Assembly (NCBI GenBank): GCA_037783545.1
Contig: JBBELK010000964.1
Span: 1-64,000, forward strand
Direction of reading: 5' to 3'
Length of the DNA stretch: 64,000 nt
Source: Henricia sp. BOLD:AAB3569
Lineage: Eukaryota; Echinodermata; Asteroidea; Spinulosida; Echinasteridae
A program made the position numbers and the translations under genes. This document shows positions 61,401-64,000 of the stretch, in pieces. How positions within the stretch are numbered: position 1 is the first letter of the stretch; every line of letters starts with the position of its first letter. The notes beneath the pieces were generated by a model, which ran no database searches, was not told where the DNA came from, and worked only from the letters and a program-made list of their open reading frames with translations.

Positions 61401-63540
61401 TTTAGACATTTATCCTCATTGTGGTTGTCATCATCCTCTTAAAACAGTGCCCCTTTAACGCACTCCCCGATCGTGCGTACCGAGGCCCTGTTGAAACCGG
61501 CCCCATTTCGCTAAGGAACAAGCGACAGAAATCTTGTCTGGACCAATCAGGAAACTTGGCAGTGCATTGCAGGCATTCAAATGTGACGCGCGCAGATTGT
61601 AAGTACTGTGCATGCAGTGTGCTATATGTACTCGGTAATGCTGGCCGTTGTCCGCGTCAGCGATTGACTGCTATTTAAAGCATAATGGGGAATCCGTTCT
61701 ATTCAATTCGTCAGCATGCATCCCCGTTATTAATTTAGAATCGTAAATAGAATCGTCGCCGGGAATTTTTGTAGGAATGGGACAGTCGTAAGGAACAGAG
61801 CCCAATACAATTTCTGGAAAGTATAGCATTAATTGTTTGTTTTCGGCATAATATGACCAAATTGATTAAATTACATCAAAATGCCTCGGGCGTGTGTTTG
61901 CTAGACACAACAGCCGTGTTGCTTCGCAGATTTGCGTGGATTTCCTCAGGGTATTGTAACGTCGCTTTGCAGAGTGGAAATTCCCCGAGATCTTAGGATG
62001 GGTTGTCATCAGCCTACACTGAACTTTATTTTTTGAAACCCACGTTACAACTACCGTGAAATGGCACTATATCTTTTGAAATGGAGGCAAACTTACTCCA
62101 CAAACGCTTCAATAAGTTCTTGGCGTAGACAAGAGAGTTTGTGGCGGTGTTTGCGAGGGAAATTGAGAGCTTTGACATCGTCTTGCAACTCTTCCCCTTC
62201 GACTGAAAAAAAGGAAAAATTAGCCCATGGTTAAACTACATTTTTTAAGAACAATTACACAATCAAAACCTGTCAGCTTAAAGATAGTATACATGATTGG
62301 TAAACTGTTACAAATAGTTTTATCCCCCTGTGTGATTGAAGATATGCATGATTAAAACCAACCTGAGCAAAAACCAGCTTCGTACTTCTAACTTTTGAGA
62401 AAACAGTAAAAAAAAGGGTTTGCGGTCATTTCGCCTCAAAACCACTTCGCCCTGAACCACTTCGTCCTTAACCATTTCGCCCTAAATCACGGCATGTGCA
62501 CGAAGTGGTTTGGGGGCGAAGTGGCATTTGGGCGATGTAGTGTTTGGACGAAGTGATTTGGGGCGAAATGGCACTTAGGCGAAGTGGTTTGGGGTGCAAA
62601 ATGGTTTTGGCCGAATTGAATTTTCGTCTCATGAGACGAAAACTAATTGTTTTACTCATTTCTCAAAGACTATAGCACTTCAGACAAAACCATTTCAGGG
62701 GAAGTTTTATACGGTCATCATGTTTTTATTGTGTAAGTTAGGCGTAAATCTGTGAACATTTCTGATTTTCGAGATTACCAATGATGAATACTGCCTTTAA
62801 TTGTTCGTTTGAATTTCGCAAGCAAAAAGTATTTATACTAGGTATAATATTGATGTTAGAATTAGCTTATTTTACACAAATCTGTATAAGGAAGTTTGGG
62901 ATAATCGACAAATTTATTAAAAATTGCATAAACCCTCATGGGAATCTGGGGCACTGTTTTGAATTAATTTTTAAATGAATTTTATTTATTTATTCACCAC
63001 ATCCAACAGCAGAAGGACCGCCAATTAAGGAATGGGATCAATTAACATAGATATTCGAATAACTATCAACTTCTAAGTTGAATTAGAAATGGCCAGAGAC
63101 ACTGGGGAATCCGTCCCTATAATGATAAACCTTACAGCCAGTGCGGCGATGTGCAGCTCCATATTTTGAAGAAAAAAATGACATTAACCATGCAACAGTT
63201 ATGTGGTTGACGTCAAAATTAAGCACTTATTTCCCCGACTCCAATATGCCGTGAAGTAAGTATATGTTGTGACGCGACTCACGCCCTCTGGAGTCCAAGC
63301 GCCAAACCGCAACACACGGCGACTTACATGAAGCATACTTTTGGACACTGATTAAGATTGATTTTTCAAATGGTTTGAAGGGATACGGTTTGAAAAAGTA
63401 AACTCCCATTTGCTGCTTTTATAAAAAAAATTTCGATATTCTGGAGAATTGTGGTACTTACTTGGCAGGAAGTTAACATCTGGTGGAAAGGTTCTGAGGA
63501 GGTCTAATACGTAATGTCTGCCGTCGTTACCCTTAATGCC
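40317..63540 (-). CDS. CLUH: CLUH, clustered mitochondria protein homolog (3' 19 exons)
   Basis: A spliced minus-strand gene encodes the C-terminal 845 residues of CLUH; the start codon and 5' exons lie right of the window. Exons in transcript order: 63540-63462, 62202-62097, 60454-59955, 58911-58784, 57445-57368, 56468-56398, 55087-55015, 53228-53067, 51860-51788, 51055-50965, 49213-48975, 46631-46492, 45254-45174, 44920-44795, 44207-44086, 43042-42949, 42490-42407, 41507-41383, 40482-40317. Every internal intron is GT-AG and phases join without a frame break. The order of conserved blocks matches animal CLUH: end of CLU domain (NDGRHY), acidic linker, [10 protein letters not shown] block, [28 protein letters not shown], then TPR repeats. 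Known family role: cytosolic binding of mRNAs for nuclear-encoded mitochondrial proteins, and mitochondrial distribution. Human CLUH is about 1,309 residues, so roughly two thirds is present. The tail after FFIPI diverges from vertebrate CLUH. No in-frame stop or frameshift was seen, so it looks functional. Confidence 0.96.
40556..41118 (-). mobile_element. TTAAAGG-family MITE, interrupted
   Basis: Same family as 51,908-52,243 and about 48,040-48,908, in the opposite orientation: it shares CCTCCCCAAAATACTATCC, CTCCAATTTGGATGTGGAAG and, at its right end, GACACGCTCCTTTAA. The right boundary is TTAA at 41,115-41,118; the left boundary is approximate. A second MITE (40,720-40,957) interrupts it. 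It sits in the last CLUH intron. Confidence 0.7.
40720..40957. mobile_element. GGGGCCAATTTCAT MITE, copy 1
   Basis: Begins GGGGCCAATTTCATAGAG and ends with the reverse complement CTCTATGAAATTGGCCCC. Sub-terminal TGCTTAAGCA and TTTTTGTGCTTAA words form nested palindromes. It is inserted in the TTAAAGG MITE. A second copy lies at 63,613-63,852. Confidence 0.85.
41383..41507 (-). CDS. CLUH: CLUH exon w18
   Basis: Encodes [13 protein letters not shown] and [18 protein letters not shown], then FFIPI, matching the MNEIYRNGSSANI and NVINGILFIPL region. The acceptor is TTGTTATGTAG and the donor GTGAAT. It ends two bases into a codon. Confidence 0.93.
41540..42124 (-). mobile_element. tRNA-cored foldback relative, split by an insertion
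   Basis: The reverse-orientation relative of the element at 35,349-35,593. It shares GTGGACAAACGTC, AATCTGGATGCAGTG, CTTGGCTCCACC and the tRNA-like centre, then resumes at 42,052 with TTGAGCTATGAAGCCAACTGG. A 403-bp element (41,649-42,051) splits the tRNA-like core in its D-arm. The far end lacks the second inverted arm. Confidence 0.7.
41649..42051. mobile_element. 403-bp MITE with 13-bp perfect TIR
   Basis: Starts TGCATAGTTCCGA and ends TCGGAACTATGCA. Comparison with the uninterrupted relative at 35,474 shows the host words CCAA and TTGAGC directly flanking the two ends, so the boundaries are well supported. It is non-coding; the ORF at 41,466-41,852 crosses several element borders and is not a gene. 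Confidence 0.75.
42407..42490 (-). CDS. CLUH: CLUH exon w17 (end of TPR block)
   Basis: A 28-codon exon encoding [18 protein letters not shown] and KQAVNFQKT, matching [18 protein letters not shown]. The acceptor is GTTCTTCCACAG and the donor GTACGT. Confidence 0.95.
42645..42717 (-). mobile_element. Degenerate tRNA-like SINE fragment
   Basis: The minus strand shows GTGCTCAGGTGGG at one end and the B-box-like GGTTCGACTCCCATCCGAGC-type end at the other. The middle is degraded, with no anticodon arm. It appears related to the SINE heads at 39,408 and 63,973. Confidence 0.5.
42949..43042 (-). CDS. CLUH: CLUH exon w16 (TPR)
   Basis: Encodes [19 protein letters not shown] and [11 protein letters not shown], matching HHLVARVYESKAEFRSALQ. 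The acceptor is TCTTTTGACAG and the donor GTAACG. Confidence 0.94.
43143..43500 (+). mobile_element. Full-length tRNA-derived SINE
   Basis: The head (43,143-43,229) has an A-box-like GGCCGAGTGGTTAGGG, a B-box GGGTTCGAATCC and a long variable arm, so it derives from a Leu/Ser-class tRNA. The body includes GTGCCCTTGGGCAAGGCACT and CTCTGGCCATTTC, and the 3' end is an (ATA)n tail at about 43,480-43,498. It lies in the intron between CLUH exons w15 and w16. An inverted fragment of the body is at 63,070-63,118. Confidence 0.8.
44086..44207 (-). CDS. CLUH: CLUH exon w15 (TPR)
   Basis: Encodes [18 protein letters not shown] and [14 protein letters not shown], aligned with [18 protein letters not shown]. 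The acceptor is GTTGTTTTAG and the donor GTTTGG. It ends two bases into the Ser codon. Confidence 0.94.
44249..44675. mobile_element. TTAA MITE with GGGCGAA core, copy 1
   Basis: Begins TTAAAGATACATGATTGGTA and ends TACCAATCATGTATACTGCC followed by TTTAA, so it has inverted ends with TTAA boundaries. The centre has TTCGCCC words on the left and GGGCGAA words on the right. A perfect palindrome, TTCGTCTCATGAGACGAA, follows. TTAA targeting recalls the Kolobok or piggyBac superfamilies; I lean to Kolobok, but that is inference. Confidence 0.8.
44795..44920 (-). CDS. CLUH: CLUH exon w14 (TPR)
   Basis: A 42-codon exon encoding [12 protein letters not shown] and [18 protein letters not shown], the second TPR unit of the conserved block. 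The acceptor is TTATTCCACAG and the donor GTAAGA. Confidence 0.95.
45174..45254 (-). CDS. CLUH: CLUH exon w13 (TPR)
   Basis: A 27-codon exon encoding [19 protein letters not shown], matching QQKAVLMSERVMGTEHPNT. The acceptor CCTCACCAG has a short pyrimidine tract. The donor is GTACGT. Confidence 0.94.
45348..45911 (-). mobile_element. Tc1/mariner relic, copy 1
   Basis: Begins TACTGAAACGCAAAAGAA and ends with its reverse complement, with TA on both sides. On the minus strand at about 45,553-45,660 it retains the transposase C-terminus ([10 protein letters not shown] and INGGHTHY before a stop). The rest of the transposase is missing or scrambled. The internal sequence runs opposite to copy 2. 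Confidence 0.8.
45920..46126 (+). mobile_element. tRNA-derived SINE, degraded head
   Basis: Contains a B-box GTTCGAATCCC at about 45,974, then GAGCAAGGTATTTTGCCACA and CTCTACCCAGGAT, body words shared in type with the SINE at 43,143. It directly abuts the Tc1/mariner relic on the left and a long inverted repeat on the right. Confidence 0.6.
46127..46381. repeat. Long inverted repeat, ~110-bp arms
   Basis: The left arm has GGAAGCAATGTGCGTGCGCG and ATTTTGGGAGT. The right arm has CGCGCACGCACATTGCTTCC and ACTCCCAAAAT. Outer ends are TATTGA...CACGTGC against the complement of GGCACGAGCTCAATA. The loop contains GCGCGTTACGCGCGC. Intronic and non-coding. Confidence 0.8.
46492..46631 (-). CDS. CLUH: CLUH exon w12 (first TPR)
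   Basis: Encodes [20 protein letters not shown] and the conserved [19 protein letters not shown], the first tetratricopeptide repeat. The acceptor is ACATCTTTCAG and the donor GTACGA. It ends on a codon boundary. Confidence 0.95.
46708..47201. mobile_element. TTAA MITE with GGGCGAA core, copy 2
   Basis: Inverted relative to copy 1: begins TTAAAGGCAGTATACATCAC and ends ACCAATCATGTATACTATCT then TTAA. The centre again pairs TTCGCCC words with GGGCGAA words and contains the TCTCATGAGA palindrome. The plus-strand ORF at 46,991-47,311 only reads the repeats. Confidence 0.8.
47202..48039. other. CLUH intron sequence, no element defined
   Basis: Intronic stretch between exons w11 and w12. It contains CG-rich alternating words (GTGTGTGCGTG, GATCGCGCGCACACGC) at about 47,765-47,830 but no clear element ends and no exon-like sequence. 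Confidence 0.4.
48040..48908 (+). mobile_element. TTAAAGG-family MITE split by a Tc1/mariner relic
   Basis: Shares ATCCAAATTGGAGATTGCGA and TTTCCTGTTTTC...CCATCGATAGTA with the copy at 51,908. It then resumes after the insertion with TTTTGGGGGGTTACTT and ends GCGCCTTTAA (TTAA 48,905-48,908). The left limit is approximate. The uninterrupted copy provides the empty site for the insertion. Confidence 0.75.
48288..48828 (+). mobile_element. Tc1/mariner relic, copy 2
   Basis: Element of 541 bp with ends TACTGAAACGCAAAAGAA and the reverse complement. A TA target duplication is at 48,286-48,287 and 48,829-48,830. At 48,551-48,664 an open frame ends with the family signature [18 protein letters not shown] and stop TGA, the typical Tc1/mariner C-terminus. 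The catalytic DDE region is absent, so it cannot mobilise itself. Confidence 0.9.
48975..49213 (-). CDS. CLUH: CLUH exon w11
   Basis: Encodes [32 protein letters not shown] and [14 protein letters not shown], the conserved stretch leading into the TPRs. The acceptor is TTCCTCGTAG. The donor is GTTGGG, a weaker GT site than its neighbours, but the phase requires it. The plus-strand ORF at 48,976-49,236 is antisense. Confidence 0.95.
49322..49891. mobile_element. Probable TIR element
   Basis: The left end GGTATGGGTCATTCCATGAA and the reverse complement of the right end, TATACAGGTCATTTCATAAA, are imperfect inverted repeats that continue into AGTTTAGGA and AGTTCAGGA. The interior repeats GGTTGTGGATGTAAC twice (about 49,517 and 49,834). 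No coding sequence. It lies between CLUH exons w10 and w11. Confidence 0.5.
50253..50759. mobile_element. hAT-like MITE with GCCCGGACAAAA repeats
   Basis: Starts CAGTGTTCTCCACT and ends AGTGGAGATCACTG. AATGC flanks both sides (50,248-50,252 and 50,760-50,764) as an apparent 5-bp target duplication. Both sub-termini carry TTTGTCCGGGCGCGCC, and GCCCGGACAAAA recurs several more times near the left end. The right half has a T-run with GAGGGCGCTG words. Terminus form and duplication length would suit a hAT-like family; this is inference. Confidence 0.75.
50850..50892. mobile_element. Terminal fragment of the TTAA MITE
   Basis: TTTGTAACAGTTTTCCAATC followed by CTGTAATCTATCTTTAA matches one end of the 44,249/46,708/62,278 family. 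The rest of the element is absent. Confidence 0.55.
50965..51055 (-). CDS. CLUH: CLUH exon w10
   Basis: Encodes [19 protein letters not shown], matching the MTPQELWKNICQEAKNYF region. The acceptor is TTATCAACAG and the donor GTAAGT. It ends two bases into a Cys codon. Confidence 0.9.
51061..51505. other. CLUH intron, no element defined
   Basis: Contains a local doubling of TGTTACATTTTGTTGTCAC near 51,220-51,262 and GCTTGCGAAGCCTGTGTGTACACAGGC, a small palindrome, at about 51,290-51,316. No exon or transposon end was recognised. Confidence 0.4.
51509..51745. mobile_element. Second tRNA-cored foldback element
   Basis: Outer arms GGTATATATATGACAGGATT and the complement of AATCCTATCATATACC continue inward through ATGAATTTAGAAACACGAG and AATTGCAATGC, each found inverted on the right. 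Between the arms lies a minus-strand tRNA-like sequence. Arms and core differ from those of the element at 35,349, so this is an independent family with the same architecture. Confidence 0.8.
51570..51643 (-). pseudogene. tRNA-like sequence, TGT-type anticodon loop
   Basis: The minus strand shows acceptor TGCCCAG with CGGGGCA (one mismatch), D-arm GCTCAGTTGGTAGAGC, anticodon stem TTGGC/GCCAA around loop CATGTAT, and a perfect T-stem CTGGG/CCCAG with loop TTTGAAT. Position 33 is A instead of the near-universal U, so it is probably not a functional Thr(UGU) tRNA. A- and B-box promoter elements look intact. Confidence 0.65.
51788..51860 (-). CDS. CLUH: CLUH exon w9 (basic segment)
   Basis: A short exon encoding [15 protein letters not shown], corresponding to the lysine/arginine-rich patch (KKRNKRRKN) of vertebrate CLUH. 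The acceptor is CCTGCACAG and the donor GTACGT. It ends one base into the Asp codon. Confidence 0.88.
51908..52243 (+). mobile_element. TTAAAGG-family MITE, intact copy
   Basis: Bounded by TTAA at 51,908-51,911 and 52,240-52,243. Ends TTAAAGGTGCGTGTCAAGAT and the complement of ATCTGGTCACACTCCTTTAA are imperfect inverted repeats. This 336-bp copy lacks the insertions present in the copies at 40,556 and 48,040 and serves as their empty-site reference. Confidence 0.8.
52335..52903. mobile_element. MITE with ATTTTCGCG modules
   Basis: Starts TACTGTAAAAGC and ends GCTTTTACAGTA. Just inside both ends are several ATTTTCGCG / CGCGAAAAT words (at least four left, three right). The centre is unrelated sequence. 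Lies in the intron between CLUH exons w8 and w9. Confidence 0.75.
53067..53228 (-). CDS. CLUH: CLUH exon w8
   Basis: A 54-codon exon encoding [17 protein letters not shown] and [15 protein letters not shown], both hallmark CLUH blocks, then a Pro-rich [11 protein letters not shown] end. The acceptor is CCCCCCAG and the donor GTAAGG. The intron upstream holds the (GATCGA)n-type microsatellite and the nested CGGCCGTA-rich MITE. Confidence 0.95.
53255..53655. repeat. Degenerating GATCGA/GATCAA microsatellite
   Basis: Starts as GAGATC and AAATCGAGATC hexamer-type repeats and grades into CAGGATCAAGATCAG, then CAGATCAAGATCACAATC forms. Similar AGATCAA and GATCACAACCC words resume after 54,840, on the far side of the MITE, so the MITE landed in or next to the array's tail. 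Confidence 0.9.
53681..54753. mobile_element. 1.07-kb MITE rich in CGGCCGTA words
   Basis: Starts TTATGCCTAGGTCACATTTG and ends with near-complement CAAATGTGACTTAGGCATAA. The GC-rich flanks of the interior repeat CGGCCGTA, GCCGTAGG, CCTACGGC and CGGCCGCAG on both sides. A separate inverted-repeat element (53,981-54,234) sits in the middle. ORFs at 54,239-54,803 are frame by-products of the GC repeats. Confidence 0.85.
53981..54234. mobile_element. Nested 254-bp MITE
   Basis: Starts CAATTAGCCTTTTAGAAGTA and ends with near-complement TACTTCAAAAAGGCTAATTG. Inner TGGCGGA / TCCGCCA and AGGGCGCAA / TGCGCCCT pairs extend the arms. AT-rich, unlike the GC-rich host element around it. Confidence 0.85.
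55015..55087 (-). CDS. CLUH: CLUH exon w7 (GINMRYLG)
   Basis: Completes the Arg codon and encodes [14 protein letters not shown], one of the most conserved CLUH motifs, then SYLH. The acceptor is TTTTGTAACAG and the donor GTAAGT. Confidence 0.94.
55190..55290. repeat. 101-bp inverted-repeat element
   Basis: GGGAATAAAAGTTTGTTTTGC on the left and the complement of CAATACAAACTTTTATTCCC on the right bracket about 60 bp. Just upstream of CLUH exon w7 in transcript direction. Confidence 0.65.
55291..55713. other. Intron with unsupported overlapping ORFs
   Basis: ORFs of 133 (plus) and 144 (minus) codons overlap here but lack any conserved motif, splice context or codon-level support. A GGGAGAGG purine-rich patch lies at about 55,563-55,580. 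I do not call a gene. Confidence 0.45.
55714..55884. repeat. Palindrome with ~85-bp arms
   Basis: TTACCTAAAGCTACAGATTT with GTAAATGGTTTGTGCCC on the left return as GGGCACAAACCATTTAC and CTGTAGCTTTAGGTAA on the right. The centre repeats CCTATAATGGTT and its complement, so it is a palindrome within a palindrome. Confidence 0.85.
56398..56468 (-). CDS. CLUH: CLUH exon w6
   Basis: Encodes [17 protein letters not shown] and EALHQ, matching the CMEHAVLPVDGATL region. The acceptor is GAATTTCAG and the donor GTACCA. It ends two bases into the Arg codon completed by the next exon. Confidence 0.93.
56480..57360. other. CLUH intron between exons w5 and w6
   Basis: No exon. Begins near a TTAAAGGGCCTGTGACACGC word at 56,566 and has GGGCCCTTTAAGCACG at about 57,133, which may be ends of a degraded TTAA element, but inner arms do not match convincingly. 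ORFs here have no family signal. Confidence 0.4.
57368..57445 (-). CDS. CLUH: CLUH exon w5
   Basis: A 26-codon in-phase exon encoding a basic segment, then [13 protein letters not shown], equivalent to AAFLLSCQIPGL of the vertebrate protein. The acceptor is TTTCCACAG and the donor GTAAGT. Confidence 0.92.
57661..57740. repeat. TTCGCCC module, left block
   Basis: CACTTCGCCCAAAAAC, TACTTCGCCCTGG, CACTTCGCCCTCG and AATTCGCCCAAGC in a row. Their complements lie at 58,588-58,630, so the two may be the ends of one composite element of about 970 bp. Confidence 0.6.
57788..58033. mobile_element. 246-bp MITE with ~47-bp TIR
   Basis: GGGTCTTTCTATAAATTAGG on the left and CCTAATTTATAGAAAGACCC on the right are perfect complements over 20 bp and continue with mismatches through GTCC...CCGTTACA / TGTAACGGGGGAC. 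It lies between the two GGGCGAA-type blocks. Confidence 0.85.
58130..58560. repeat. TTGGCCAAC-rich segment
   Basis: GTTGGCCAACAGGACCAGTT, AACTGGCCAGCCGGACCATT, TTTGGCCAACGGACCAGTG and TTTGGCCAACCAATC recur irregularly. It may be the interior of the composite element bounded by GGGCGAA-type blocks. No coding sequence. Confidence 0.45.
58588..58630. repeat. GGGCGAA module, right block
   Basis: CTTGGGCGAAGTGGCTTTTG, then GGGCGAAGTGG and TTTATAAGCGAA. Complementary in content to the block at 57,661. Confidence 0.6.
58784..58911 (-). CDS. CLUH: CLUH exon w4 ([10 protein letters not shown] block)
   Basis: Encodes the conserved central block with [17 protein letters not shown], matching [16 protein letters not shown] of vertebrate CLUH, preceded by an Ala-rich helix. 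The acceptor is TTTTAATAG and the donor GTAAGT. It ends on a codon boundary. Confidence 0.95.
59016..59508. repeat. 28-bp minisatellite in a CLUH intron
   Basis: Perfect or near-perfect head-to-tail copies of a 28-bp unit containing ATGACTCGACTTGAGACT and CAAACCTCAA, starting about 59,057 and recurring every 28 bp to about 59,477 (16 units). Two leading units are variants (CTTGAACCACAAATG). The edges dissolve into shorter ACTTGAG words. Located between CLUH exons w3 and w4. Confidence 0.95.
59627..59936. mobile_element. 310-bp TTAA MITE with 37-bp TIR
   Basis: The left end TTAAGGCGAATACACACTAT, continuing CGCGGAAAAATCACACT, and the reverse complement of the right end match at 35 of 37 positions. 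TTAA lies at both ends. The interior is GC-richer, with GCGCGGCC and GCGCGCAGCC words and a TTTGAACTTTG-type inverted pair. It ends just 18 bp from the 3' end of CLUH exon w3. Confidence 0.9.
59955..60454 (-). CDS. CLUH: CLUH exon w3 (long acidic linker exon)
   Basis: At 500 bp this is by far the longest exon. It opens with [17 protein letters not shown], aligning with the end of the preceding conserved helix, then a five-Gln run and about 100 residues rich in Glu, Asn, Ser and Thr. It ends with a helical acidic/Ala segment ([30 protein letters not shown]). The linker is expected to be disordered and varies in length across animals. The plus-strand ORF at 60,089-60,460 is its antisense shadow. 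Confidence 0.92.
60576..61063. repeat. Long inverted repeat, ~210-bp arms
   Basis: AAACTCCTCAAAAAAAGTTTGGAAAG on the left returns as CTTTCCGAACTTG...GAGGAGTTT on the right, in near-mirror order through AAGTCAAGTTTGACTGAC, GGAAAGCCCTGTTATTCCTC, ACACATTTGTTATGATTAA-like words and TGCATTGCTATTGTCA. Arms are diverged by substitutions, so it is an old element. Lies in the intron before CLUH exon w3. Confidence 0.9.
61064..62096. other. CLUH intron, nothing defined
   Basis: Sequence between the long inverted repeat and exon w2. Contains an unsupported plus ORF (61,421-61,678). No clear element ends, RNA gene or additional exon was seen. Confidence 0.45.
62097..62202 (-). CDS. CLUH: CLUH exon w2
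   Basis: Encodes a short acidic stretch, then the basic conserved motif [16 protein letters not shown] and IEAFVE, which follows the CLU domain in animal CLUH. The acceptor is TTTTTTCAG and the donor GTAAGT. It leaves the frame two bases into a codon. Confidence 0.93.
62278..62800. mobile_element. TTAA MITE with GGGCGAA core, copy 3
   Basis: Begins TTAAAGATAGTATACATGAT and ends ATTACCAATGATGAATACTG then CCTTTAA. The longest GGGCGAA core of the three copies: TTCGCCC/TTCGTCC words, then GGGCGAA, GGGCGAT, GGACGAA, GGCGAA words. The TCTCATGAGA palindrome is present. Same orientation as copy 1. Confidence 0.8.
63070..63118 (-). mobile_element. SINE body fragment
   Basis: GAATTAGAAATGGCCAGAGA with CACTGGGGAAT is the inverse of the body segment at about 43,365-43,400 of the SINE at 43,143. 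The head is missing. Confidence 0.6.
63462..63540 (-). CDS. CLUH: CLUH exon w1 (end of CLU domain)
   Basis: Encodes [17 protein letters not shown] and NFLP, the highly conserved end of the CLU domain. The acceptor is CTTTACCTAG and the donor GTAAGT. The exon starts at a codon boundary, so the exon before it, outside the window, ends in phase 0. The 460 bp further right hold only intron and a MITE. Confidence 0.93.
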
Positions 63541-63612
63541 CTAGGTAAAGACAAGAAGTAGGAAAATCACAAAAAAGGCACGTTTAGACAGTGTACTAAA
63601 ATGGTTCATCCA

Positions 63613-63852
63613 GGGGCCAATTTCATGGCGCTGCTAAGCACAAAAATTTGCTTAGCACAAGATATATTTGCTTTATTTTGCAAAAATGGGTTGCCTTCCA
63701 AAATTGTAAGTGATGTGTATTAAAAGGTATTCTGCTACTCTTGCGAAGGACACAAGTTTACATGTAATTTTGGCTTGTAATCCATTTTATAAAGGAAACA
63801 AATCCTGTGCTAAGCAAATTTTTGTGCTTAGCAACGCCATGAAATTGGCCCC
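63613..63852. mobile_element. GGGGCCAATTTCAT MITE, copy 2
   Basis: Begins GGGGCCAATTTCATGGCG and ends CGCCATGAAATTGGCCCC. The sub-terminal repeat GCACAAAAATTTGCTTAGCA is itself near-palindromic and is mirrored at the other end. About 240 bp. Lies upstream of CLUH exon w1. Confidence 0.88.
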
Positions 63853-63972
63853 AGGTCATGTCATGAACAACAAAGTGTTTGTTAAGTAAGGTTGTTTTTT
63901 GCCCTTACCCGACGTGATTATTAACACTGTATACTCAGTGCTTTCCCGAAACACCATGAAAAACTTCATAGC

Positions 63973-64000
63973 GTGCTCGGGTGGGACTCAAACCCACGAC
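63973..64000 (-). mobile_element. SINE head cut by window edge
   Basis: GTGCTCGGGTGGGACTCAAACC on the plus strand is the complement of the tRNA-like 3' end of the SINE at 39,408. The remainder lies outside the window. Confidence 0.6.

Overview
The window is eukaryotic nuclear DNA from an animal. It has GT-AG spliced exons, a large AT-rich satellite, many tRNA-derived SINEs and many short inverted-repeat transposons (MITEs). Exon density, repeat style (TTAA-bounded MITEs, frequent TACATGTA and TAGGCCTA words) and the CLUH protein sequence fit a marine invertebrate deuterostome, most likely an echinoderm. That placement is inference; no species is claimed.

Layout. (1) 1 to about 26,975 is an uninterrupted tandem satellite with a monomer of about 310 bp, in roughly 85-90 copies. 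It starts mid-monomer, so the array continues to the left. From about 13.6 kb it is arranged in higher-order blocks of about 3.06 kb that carry paired short (about 140 bp) monomers. (2) About 27-40 kb has no gene I can support. It holds tRNA-like sequences, several long inverted repeats (33,950-34,377; 34,631-35,052; 35,937-36,195), a tRNA-cored inverted-repeat element, and a 413-bp segment present three times with an internal 18-bp minisatellite. (3) 40,317-63,540, minus strand, holds the 3' 19 coding exons of CLUH (clustered mitochondria protein homolog), 845 codons plus a TAA stop. All 18 internal introns are GT-AG and all phases join without a break. The 5' exons lie beyond the right edge.

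CLUH is a cytosolic mRNA-binding protein for transcripts of nuclear-encoded mitochondrial proteins. The part present here covers the end of the CLU domain, an acidic low-complexity linker, the conserved central region, the TPR block and a divergent Ser/Pro/Lys-rich tail. Its introns are packed with mobile elements: two Tc1/mariner relics (one with a readable empty site), three copies of a TTAA MITE carrying GGGCGAA repeats, a second TTAAAGG MITE family, a hAT-like element with a 5-bp target duplication, a CGGCCGTA-rich nested MITE, SINEs, and a 28-bp minisatellite.

There is no operon, CRISPR array, rRNA or convincing second protein gene. The most unusual features are the satellite's multi-scale organisation and two unrelated foldback families that each carry a tRNA-like core between long inverted arms.
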